The notes under the pieces were generated by a model that was not told the DNA's origin, did no database searches, and saw only the letters and a list, made by a program, of their open reading frames with translations. A stretch of DNA of 64,000 nt, from assembly GCA_947579605.1 (NCBI GenBank), contig OX388307.1:8409237-8473236 (forward strand), given 5' to 3'. This stretch comes from Athripsodes cinereus. Taxonomy: Eukaryota; Arthropoda; Insecta; Trichoptera; Leptoceridae. Positions 12,401 through 21,553 of the stretch are shown in pieces. A program made the position numbers and the translations under genes. Position 1 is the first letter of the stretch. Each line of letters opens with the position of its first letter.

Positions 12401-13321
12401 TAAACTGGGTTTTACTTACGACTAGAATCGCGTACGCGTATAATCCCGACAGGAAAGTAGAAATAAAAAAAAATTATACACCTTGATTTTGTTTCTATTG
12501 TCCAGGATGTTAATTGGATGAATTAATTACAATATTTAAATGTAAATAATATTAGTAGTGGTCAAAATACCCGCCGGCTACCCTAATTATTATGTTGTCA
12601 TTGTTCAATGGTTACCAAACAATACCCATATTATATTATTATTATCTAATGAATAAATAAAAATTATGTGGTTTCGATTAACTGATGTGATGTAATAATG
12701 AAACCTGCACAGTACGTAATAATGAGTCATACTCAAATAAATTGGTATCGATTGTGACAGGTGGAGTAGCACAATGAAAAGTTAGTCATGTGTACAGGTT
12801 TATTATATTTTTTGAATGGGAAAGTATGCATAAAGGAACTGACCACTTAAGCCAAAATATATTATGAATATTTTTCAATGTTTAGAATATTTACTGAATA
12901 TTTGTTTGAAGTGGATTTAATACAAAATGCTCCATTCGATATCGGACACAAGAGGTTCCAAAAATGGCTACTTCTACGGTTTGCATTAAATGTTACTCGA
13001 TTGGTGGACCTTTAATCGTGAAATTGAGAACGGAGGTACTGGTGAAAGTTTTCCATGGACACCGAAAGTGATTATTTAAGCCAGTCTAGAGCCAATTCGC
13101 AAGCGTTTGGGACACCTTTCTCACTTCTAGCTATTAGATTTTACACAATGTTACATTGTTGTATAAAAGTAGCTCTCCAATCGAGATGATTGAAATTTAT
13201 TATTGTCAATTTAATTTGTTTTATGAGGTGGACAATCAATCTACTTTACTTTATACGTTAGAAATTTCTGTTTAGAAACAGTATTATTTTGTAGTTTGTT
13301 TCGATTTATCTAAAATCTAAA
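12401..13321. other. No gene seen
   Basis: No coding motif. Parts near 12950-13140 may be decayed repeat (see 10717-11100). Confidence 0.45.
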
Positions 13322-13520
13322 GCAAATTGTAAATTAATTTGCGGTAAACTCGCCCTCTGTATATTGATTGTATCTAACTTAAATGTCTACCTTTTATATA
13401 ATTGTTTGTAATCAATGTACAGTAAAGAATAAATGAAGAAATAAATTAATGTATTTTTCGATGAAATTATTTGTAATTAATGTACAGTAAAGAATGAATG
13501 AAGTAATAAATTGAAGGGAT
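13322..13520 (+). mobile_element. LINE 3' UTR and duplicated tail, family E
   Basis: A stem 'gcaaat...atttgc' (13322-13342) directly precedes 'ggtaaactcgcc', the conserved 3' UTR core. Downstream, 'tgtacagtaaagaataaatg' occurs twice about 75 bp apart (near 13418 and 13482), the second with one or two changes. The same tail is found inverted at 33100-33135. Confidence 0.65.
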
Positions 13521-16279
13521 AAATTTAGATTTATCGTGTATCATGATTAGAAGTTTCTTAAAAATCGTGAATAGAAGTTTTGTAAAGGCTAACAGAATCC
13601 GTGAGATTTTAAAAGATGGATACGTTCTGAAATAATACATATAACCGCCATCTGTTCTCGTAAACGCGAAAGTTTAAGATTGAAAAAGAAATTAATTAGA
13701 ACAAAAACAAAGACAATATCTAAAAAAAAACTAATTGCCTCTTATACAACATAGTTTAACATTGATCAAAGATGTAAAACTTACTTAAGTATTTAACAAA
13801 AATATAAGAACATTAAGTAAGGTAAATATTTGGAAAACTCTTACCGCTTTCATCCCCAAAGATACGTTTTTATTAATCACTAATTTGTATGAAAACTTTT
13901 TTCATAATATTTCCGTAAGTACATACTTCTACCACACAAGAGCAAGATAAAGTGCTTTATTTTAGTTATTTATTACATCCGAATTACACTTGACTTCCCT
14001 TAATTTCATATTTTTTTTCTTAGTGCTTCTGCCCCGTAATATTTTTATATAAATCTCTTAAATAATAACATTATTTTATGAACTTAAATAGATGGTAAAA
14101 TACTTAAATAGTTTCACAGATATTGGATATAATATTTGTGAAACTTACGCATAACGGTCAAAAATTAGAGAAACATTTAACTTCTATATATTATTAAAAA
14201 ATACATAGATTGGTAGCCAGAGAACGTGCAAAGCATTCTTTGTTGATAAATATCAATGAAAGTCTTCGAGAGAGACGGTGTTATGCTTTTTCCAAATAGT
14301 GCTAAATTAAAGTTATGAATCGTTGTATCATACGTAAAATTGGAGACGACGTGTATGATAGAACCACCACCAATATCGACTGGAAGATAAAATTTTGTGA
14401 AAAATGTGGGTATTTTTATTTCTTTTTTTATTTATCTATCTAACAAAATCATAATGACATTTACCACATAGCCAGTAGACTACTTTCAGGTAGCCAGTAA
14501 ATAAATAAATATGCCTATTTAAGTAAAAACATTCAGGATGGGTGGCTAGACACCCTTATAAATAGGAGTGGGAGACTATTATTTATTTTAACAAATTATT
14601 TATTAAAAAGACCCTGTAAAAACATATATTTATATCATACGAAAAGGCAAAACTTTAAAATAAGGTAAACTCAATATTCAGGTATATGTATAATTGTATA
14701 TATACTACATACATATATGTGACGGCCAATTAAACTAAAATCACATGTTTCCGAATTCCATTTACCCAAACTCAATACAGTCAGACTATCAATATTGATT
14801 GTTTTGTCGATACGCATTGTCCTTGTTTAAGTGGATTTGTATTATCTGTTTCATATGAACACACATAGCGCAATACCTTGTTGTTAGATTACATTTAACG
14901 AAATGAATAGTGTTAAAAGTTTAATGGACCAGTAAATTAAATTGAACTATTATTGTTATTCGATTTTTTTAATTAAATCATCAGGTTCAACTTTTTTTGT
15001 CATTTGAAATGACCTGCCTAACTAAAATGTAATTGTCGTACCTAATGTAAATGTTGTGTAGCGGATCAAACTACACGCACATTGTTTTGTGTTCAAAGAT
15101 TTATGTATCCTGTAAGTCTTGTACTTAATATATTTCACAGCATGTTTTGTACTAGATATGCTGTGAAAATGTCCATATAAAATATTTAGTCAAAACTTCA
15201 AAAATTACTCATCTTTGCTCCTCATTGAAACTACATTGTAGTCTTTAAAGCGATTTAGTATTACTTATTTAGTAATTTTTATTTAATTATCTAGTAAAAC
15301 TCTTTCTGTAATATTTCTTATTTTACAATACTGTCGTTGAAGAAAGGTGTACTTTAAAGAGGTTTTTTAGGGCTGTTGTAGGGAAATAAAAAGTACATAT
15401 ATTTTTGATAAACTGATTAGTTAGTTATCGAAATATAATAAGTCTTCACTTATAGATTCAATATGTTTAACCAAATTTTTATATTTAATTGTAATCATTA
15501 TTGTATTGGAACATTATTTTGATTATTATATATAGACACTGCTTGCTCCTTCTACACAAGTGTTGGTACCTACACTTTTTGGAGAGGTATAAAACGTATT
15601 TGATTCCTAGAAAATGTAAAAAAAAAATATGTACATAGAATTATAAATTGTGTTAATGTATTATGTTTAATAAAAAAAACATAACTTATTTACTATGTAC
15701 GAACGACATTAGTCGCTATAGAAATGAGATGTGTACCGCACCGTATGTCCATTCATCATTACTTTAATGATATGTATGATAATAAAAAAGTGTTGAAATA
15801 TTAGATTATTTCAGACTAAGTTAAATATATAATTTTACTATCGTGCTTGCTGATTGATATTTTCAAATATTAATAATAACACATCACGAACGGCTTTCAT
15901 ACGTTTGTTAATAATAATGGTGTGTACTTTGTACGCCTCGATATGAGGTAGGTAAGTAAAGTCCAATAGTGTACCATATCCATTTCATTTTAAAATATAT
16001 GTTGAACGCTAGGATAGAATACAAAAATTGATCGTTAATAGTGAAAATGTTGAATCTTACAAAATCGGTTATTCATTGATGTGTACGAATGAACTTACTT
16101 GTATTTAAAACAGGTAATCAAGAAGTGCGTTGAGAAAGATATCGCTGAACATGCTGGTAAAATTGTATATGATGCAAGCGAAAGAGTTAGTCTAAGACAA
16201 AGTTGTTCAGCATTAAATTTCCTATAACTGCATTAGAAATAAAATGAGACATGAGAAAATTTTATATTGATTAAAGTAA
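13521..16279. other. Long AT-rich stretch, no gene seen
   Basis: No open frame with a recognisable domain. A short piece near 14533-14560 ('attcaggatgggtgg') matches the repeat at 31655 and 49955. TA-rich microsatellite-like sequence lies near 14690-14720. Confidence 0.55.
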
Positions 16280-16485
16280 TCTAGTACACTAATATAATAA
16301 AGAGGAAAGATTTTATTGTTTGCATTGAATAGGCTCCAAAACTACTGAACCGATTTGAAAAATTCTTTCACTGTTGGGAAGCTACATTATCCCCGGGTGA
16401 CATAGGCTATATAATATTTACAAAAAAGTTAGGGATCCTTACTAAAACTCCAATCTACCCGCGCGAAGCCGGGGAGGACCGCTAG
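16280..16485 (+). mobile_element. Small non-autonomous Helitron
   Basis: Starts TC directly after an A (16279) and ends CTAG directly before a T (16486), the Helitron rules for TC...CTRR ends inserted between A and T. The body contains 'actgaaccgatttgaaaaat', 'gggtgacataggctat' and 'acccgcgcgaagccgg', stock phrases of a very common arthropod Helitron-like repeat. No Rep/helicase is present. About 206 bp. Confidence 0.75.
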
Positions 16486-17117
16486 TTGTTAATAATGATG
16501 GAAACTGGACTGATTCACGCAAGAAATAGCTCAAATTGGCGCTTGTGAGTAATTACTCGTTTTAAGAGCTGGAATATTTTTTGAAATATCATTTCACCAT
16601 AAACTTAAACTTCCTAGGGTGTTTTTTTTAATCTAACCTAATATAATGTAATAAAATTGCGTATGGAACAAATATGACTTCAACTAGTGTACAATAGATA
16701 TATACGAGATATATATAAAACACAATACATACATGTATAACCCACACGATCATATTATGAAATGCTACATGACATTTTGACATGTAATTTTTTTAACATC
16801 GCACATCGCCTTTTTATATTATTATCATAAAACACACAAAAGATTCGTGTGTGTTTTATATAGATTGTTATTATTTTAATATGTCAAATCATATCGTTTT
16901 TTTTATACATCATTTTAGTACTTTTGGATAAAAAAAATTATGTGATTTAATGTGTAAAATAAAACGTCTACCACTGATTTAACTTGTTATTTTTTTTATA
17001 TTCAGATTTAAATTATTATAACGAGCATTGAAATTTATCATAAATGGAATAGCCAATGATACAATTCATGTAACGAACACATACCGTCAACAAAATAAAG
17101 TCAGGCTACTTTATTAT
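16486..17117. other. No gene seen; small perfect hairpin
   Basis: 16828-16860 holds 'ataaaacacaca' and its complement around a nine-base loop. The rest is AT-rich and unassigned. Confidence 0.5.
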
Positions 17118-17323
17118 ATCTGCGCTCTTCGGAACTGGCTGGGAATAGAATTACTGAGCCCAATAGAACCGGTAAGTCTAACTTCTACGAGAGGGCTTTT
17201 GGTGTTGTTGGGCCAGTTATGTGGAATCGCCTACCGGTGCCATTGAGAGACAACCAGACTGTCACCAGCTTCATAAGCAAGTTGAAAACTGCACTCTTCA
17301 CCGGCACCCTTGAGACGGTCTAG
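17118..17323 (+). mobile_element. LINE 3'-end fossil, family B (RT C-terminus)
   Basis: Forward translation includes 'YERAFGVVGPVMWNRLPVPL', then 'TSFISKLKTALF', and a TAG at 17321-17323. This is the standard LINE C-terminal block (FxVxGPxxWNxLP...FKxxLKTxLF). A second copy lies inverted at 59445-59645. Only the last part of ORF2 is present, so the copy is 5'-truncated. Confidence 0.8.
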
Positions 17324-17550
17324 GGGCTGTTAAACGGCGTCAAAACAAAATCATCCAGAATCATCATCGTCATTCATACATTTTAATATTTGTTTGAATC
17401 ATTTGATATGTACTTAAAAATGCACAATTTCTTGTTTTATGTAAATATTTCGTTCTAAATTAAATAATCTTACAATATAATTAAGGTTTTTGTGGACGTT
17501 TGATCTACACTATTATTTTATGAAACCAATATCAACTTCTTATACTCCAA

Positions 17551-17678
17551 TACACCGTTCCTATGACAACGATATCAGAGCGCAAGGAATGTCGTGGAAA
17601 GAGGTGACGAAATGGGCGCAGAGACGCTCTGAATGGAGGAGGCTGGTTTCTGCCCTGTGTTCCCGAGAAGAGCGTTGA
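17551..17678 (+). mobile_element. LINE 3'-end fossil, family A
   Basis: Forward frame reads 'HRSYDNDIRAQGMSWKEV' then 'AQRRSEWRRLVSALCSREER' and a stop at 17676-17678. The same C-terminal peptide, in various states of decay, occurs at five other places in this window. It is the best-preserved forward copy. The RT and endonuclease are absent. Confidence 0.75.
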
Positions 17679-17690
17679 GGGCGATGAAGT

Positions 17691-18309
17691 GAAGTGAAGA
17701 TACTACTATTCCATCCCACAATTGATGTAGCCAGAAGATCAGCTGCAACCCATGGAATCAGTCCCTGGTAAAGAAAAGGTTTCCTACAGGTTAAGACTCG
17801 GAGAGTACAATCTGTATAACAGTAGAAGTATTATTTATAACAAATTATTCTCCTCTATGTTTAAAGGCCATCCACTCATTAACAAGTGATCAGGGATATA
17901 ATAGATTTTACTAAAATTATATTATTGAGAACAAATATTATGTTGCTATTTAAGTAAACACTTACATCCAGCGTATGTTTACATTAAATCTAACGTGTCA
18001 AGTAATATATTACGCAACATTATGTAGAGGTAAGTGAGAGAAGTTTTTCATCCAATGTACCAATCAATAATAATTACTTAAGTACGCTCTTAAGCCACGC
18101 TGACATTTATCATGAGAAATGTCAATATTAGACAAACATACCATGTTAGGTACTTACCTATACCCACTATATGTGTAAACGTAGTGTATCTAACTTGCTG
18201 TCCAAGCGACAAAACAACATTTTACTTAACTAACGTGTACGTACTATTGAGTTAATTGTTATTGGTTTATCAATTTCTCTGTAGCAGTGTATGATATCAG
18301 CATTATTAA
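17691..18309. other. No gene seen
   Basis: Unassigned AT-rich sequence between a LINE tail and a SINE. Confidence 0.55.
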
Positions 18310-18570
18310 TACGTGCCTTAGTTAAAACAGCCAATGTGGCGTGGGGGTTACGCTCTTGCCTGAAAGTCACGAGGTCGCGGGTTCGATTCCCAGTAAGACC
18401 TAAATGAAGAATGACCTTTTTCAAATTATCCAAAGTCTGGGTTTAACAATTATATGTGTATAGTGGGTTGTATATGATTGAGGTTTACTGGAAGACGCTG
18501 CCTCAAGGCATTAAGTAGGTAGGTACGTACGCCTTTTGTTCAAATTTATTTTGACAATAAAGTGTTTATT
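18310..18570 (+). mobile_element. tRNA-derived SINE, family 2
   Basis: tRNA-like head: 'tggcgtgggggttacgctc' (A-box region) and 'gcgggttcgattccc' (B box). The 3' end carries 'gcctcaaggcattaag' and 'ttgacaataaagtg' followed by (tta)-rich sequence, as in a LINE-borrowed tail. A head-only copy lies inverted at 27935-28000. It is not a functional tRNA, because no acceptor stem closes and the body continues past the tRNA length. Confidence 0.7.
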
Positions 18571-18587
18571 ATTATATGTACGGATCG

Positions 18588-18665
18588 TCGCGTAGGTACC
18601 CATAATACAAGATTCATATGCTAGTTTGGGACTAACTCGATTTGTGTAAATTGTCCATATATATG
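18588..18665 (-). repeat. Dispersed repeat, copy 2 (inverted)
   Basis: Reverse complement of 1975-2070: shares 'gtacccataatacaag' and 'tttgggactaactcga' with small changes. Non-coding. Confidence 0.6.
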
Positions 18666-19948
18666 TATTATGTGATATTTGCTATATAACAAAATATTCT
18701 AGTCCGACAAGAAATTTCTAACTATTGGGGAATAAATCGCGTTCTTACAATCTTAATTAGGTACTAACGATGGATTGATTAAATAAGAAACACGAAATCA
18801 AATATTACGTATATTTTAATTATACTAAAATTAAAAAAATATTGGTTAAAAACAAATAAAAAATAAGAACACGGTAACCACCTTCAAAACGAAATAATAC
18901 GATATGAAATAGATATAAATAAATAAATTGAACTATTTTTAAAGTGAGCATAAATTGAAAAACGCACTCCTCATTTCTTTTGTAATATTGTTGAAAAGTG
19001 TGTAAGCATTGGTAAATCATGATTCCGACAACAGAAACTTACTGTACTAATAATATAGGTAATACATTTTCCAATTCTAGTTATTTCTGTTATTTGCTGG
19101 TACCGCATGTTGATCTATGCAAAGACGAAATAATCATTATTACTGTGACATATTTACTTAATAAACTTGCTAATTTATGGCGAACATTTGCAACACATAC
19201 TGGATTAACCTACCAAAGTAGTAAGTATATGAGTACACAGTTCAACCAACAAGAATTTTCTGATATTATATACTGATGTTCATGTAAATAATTGAAAAAA
19301 CGAATATCGATTTAATTTGTATTTCTAAAACAAAATGGAATAGTTTGTCAAAGGTATCTTTGTCAATACAGATATGGAAACAATCAAATATTAATATTTT
19401 TAATAAAACAAAATAATTTCGAAAAAATCTCATATTTGAATTAATTCATAAGGCTCAAAACTAGTTATTACCAAAAAAATACCAGCAATTGGTGGCATGG
19501 GTAACGAAAAAACAAAAAAATATATATTATAATACCTTTCATAATAATGAATTTAAATTAAAAAATATATTTTCAAAAACATGTAAATTTTCCATAGAAT
19601 CGTGTCTAGAATTTAAACTTTAACAGTTAAATGATATTATTAAAAATATGAAAAATATCGGTGTGGGTTTTAAAAACTGTTGAAGGCGTAAAAATGTGAG
19701 TAATTTATGTACCAAAATAATATAAAAATCAAATGAAACAAATAAAGTGTAAGCTATTATTACAATTTCAAATTTTACTTTATATAACTGGACTGATTTA
19801 GACAATAACGTATCAAAAAACTAAATCGAAAAACTGAGAAAGTGTTTTGTTTTTCGTTCCATTAATTACATTGAATCGCGCACGCGTTTAATCGCAAATT
19901 TAAAAAAAAAACAAATGACAATTCAAACTTAAAAATATATATATATAT
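18666..19948. other. No gene seen; ends in the LTR insertion site
   Basis: Short open frames (18820-19020, 19019-19276, 19620-19805) lack any recognisable domain. The stretch ends in an 'at' dinucleotide run (19935-19948), into which the retrotransposon inserted. Confidence 0.55.
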
Positions 19949-20321
19949 TGTTACGTAAACACCATTAGGAGGGTACTTAAGTTTGGAAGTTTAATGAATT
20001 TGAATTTTTATATTATTTTTGGTTATGGAATGTTTGGAAAATAATGACAGGTGGTTGTTTTGGTTTTGATAAAAAAGAAAGATCTAGATAGGCTGGAAAA
20101 AAGATGTTATATAATGGGTATATAAGAAATCTGTGTGAACTGTAATAATATGTGACGTATATATAAATAATAGTTGTTGTAATATGTATTTTAAATAAAT
20201 AATAATTGTAAATAAATAAAAACGTTTAAATAAATTGTTAATTTTCAAGATGTCATTCTTTTAATTGAATTCAGACTTTATTTTCCCTGACACAAGTTAT
20301 AGAAAAACGATTTACGTTACA
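19949..20321 (+). repeat. 5' LTR
   Basis: 373 bp, TG...CA. The first 11 bases (TGTTACGTAAA) and last 11 (TTTACGTTACA) are inverted copies with one mismatch. Boundaries are set by where the two LTR copies stop matching: the base before TG is t here and a in the 3' copy, and the bases after CA differ. Confidence 0.97.
20112..20240 (+). promoter_or_regulatory. Likely LTR promoter and polyadenylation region
   Basis: TATA-like 'gggtatataagaaatc' at about 20116-20131 would start transcription some 30 bases downstream, near 20145-20155. 'aataaa' hexamers cluster at about 20190-20235. These positions are inferred from motif spacing. The same arrangement is repeated in the 3' LTR. Confidence 0.5.
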
Positions 20322-20322
20322 T

Positions 20323-20341
20323 TGGTGTCAGGTGTGGGGTT
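20323..20341 (+). other. Primer-binding site, tRNA-Leu-like
   Basis: 'tggtgtcaggtgtggggtt' starts one base after the LTR. TGG pairs with the CCA end of a tRNA. From general knowledge, animal leucine tRNAs end so that the primer site reads TGGTGTCAGGAGTGGGATT, which agrees at 17 of 19 bases. The isotype is therefore a likely rather than a firm call. Confidence 0.7.
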
Positions 20342-20389
20342 GTGAATCAGATATTTAAGTGCTTAGTGGAAATAAAGACTGTGTAAAAT

Positions 20390-21553
20390 ATGTCATCAAA
20401 AAAATTAACTCTACTTGACTTGAAAGTGGTGGATCTGAAGCGCGAACTAGAAGAAAGAGACGCGGATACATCTGGAACGAAGGGTGTGCTCCAACTTCGA
20501 CTAAGAAAGGTGATGGAAGAAGCAGGTGAAGATCCGGAAACATATATCTTCGAGTTGCCTATAACCACCAGTGAGCTTTATAAAGAAATCGAAAAGAAGC
20601 TTCAAGAAAATGCTACAGCTATGAAAGAAGAAATAGAAAGGCTTCGAGAAGATTCTAGAGGAACGAAAGAAGAAATTGAAAGGAAGTTTCAAGAATATTC
20701 TGTGTCCTTTGATGAAAGGATTAGCGAGTTAACAAAGCAGGTGAAAGTTTTGGAGAATCAGGCGCTTTCTTCAACAGCAAGAACGGATTATGAGCAGAAC
20801 ACAACGGTGGACACAGAGTTCAAGTGTGTAGAGAGTGGTGCAACTTCAATGGTGGAGCATGTGCGTAGTGATATGCCAACTTTTGATGGAAAGAACTCTT
20901 GGGAAGAGTACTTAACTTTGTTCGAAACAGTAGCTATGATAAATGGCTGGTCGATGACAAGAAAAGCATCAGTATTGAGTATATCTTTACGAGGAGATGC
21001 TTTAAGAGTCCTTCAGATGATTCCGCTTGCGGATAGACAAAACTTTAAATCTTTGGTTGAGAGACTGGAGATGCGATTTGGACATAAGCATATGGAACAA
21101 GTTTATAGGTCACAGTTGAAGAATCGTGTGCAGAGGCCCAATGAAACTCTACAGGAATTCGAGGCGGATGTAGCGCGTCTAGTGAGATATGCATACCCTA
21201 CAGTTTCTGATGATGTATGTGAAAGTCTTGCAGTAGACAAGTTTTTGGATGGACTACGAGCAAGTGAGACACAACAAGCTATAAAACTGGCTAGACCACA
21301 AACTCTTAGTGATGCTTTAACCCAAGCACTCGAATTTGAAGCTGTAAGACAATCCGTACGAGGTTACGCTCAAGCCCGTGTGATGGAAGCTGTACAAGAA
21401 AATCAACCACTTTCAATAGAAGACATAGTTAAGAAGGTTTTGGAGGCCTTGAAAGGAAAGAAGAGACAACTACGTTGCTGGGACTGTGGACAAATTGGAC
21501 ACCTGCGTAATCGGTGTCCAAGGAAAAACGAACAGCAGATTCAGGAAAACTAA
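20390..21553 (+). CDS. gag: Gag polyprotein with N-terminal SAP-like motif and CCHC knuckle
   Basis: 387 residues, from the first ATG after the PBS, in a favourable 'aaaatATG' context. Residues about 6-42 fit the SAP helix-extended-loop-helix pattern (LDLKVVDLKRELEERD, then SGTKGVLQLRLRKVM), a motif that binds DNA, often scaffold-attachment or AT-rich regions. Residues about 65-130 are highly charged Glu/Lys and likely coiled coil. Residues about 165-325 resemble the retrotransposon Gag capsid fold. Residues 363-376 form a C-x2-C-x4-H-x4-C zinc knuckle (C363, C366, H371, C376), for binding genomic RNA. The stop at 21551 overlaps pol, which continues in the -1 frame. Role: virus-like particle assembly. 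The SAP motif is unusual and might link the particle to chromatin; that role is inference. Confidence 0.93.
   Translation: MSSKKLTLLDLKVVDLKRELEERDADTSGTKGVLQLRLRKVMEEAGEDPETYIFELPITTSELYKEIEKKLQENATAMKEEIERLREDSRGTKEEIERKFQEYSVSFDERISELTKQVKVLENQALSSTARTDYEQNTTVDTEFKCVESGATSMVEHVRSDMPTFDGKNSWEEYLTLFETVAMINGWSMTRKASVLSISLRGDALRVLQMIPLADRQNFKSLVERLEMRFGHKHMEQVYRSQLKNRVQRPNETLQEFEADVARLVRYAYPTVSDDVCESLAVDKFLDGLRASETQQAIKLARPQTLSDALTQALEFEAVRQSVRGYAQARVMEAVQENQPLSIEDIVKKVLEALKGKKRQLRCWDCGQIGHLRNRCPRKNEQQIQEN
21511..21553 (+). promoter_or_regulatory. Gag-pol overlap, probable -1 ribosomal frameshift window
   Basis: The pol frame has a TAA at 21508-21510 and opens after it; gag stops at 21551-21553. 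A -1 shift within these 43 bases would join them. In gag frame, 'G AAA AAC' at 21523-21529 is one base off the classic A AAA AAC slippery heptamer; 'G GAA AAC' at 21544-21550 just before the stop is weaker. The pol frame has no ATG in the overlap (only a GTG), which favours frameshifting over reinitiation. I did not identify a pseudoknot. Confidence 0.55.

Noticed and set aside
18323..18400. tRNA gene suggested by A- and B-box-like sequences
   Set aside because: No closing acceptor stem or proper anticodon arm. The sequence continues as a SINE body, and a related head is found at 27935-28000.
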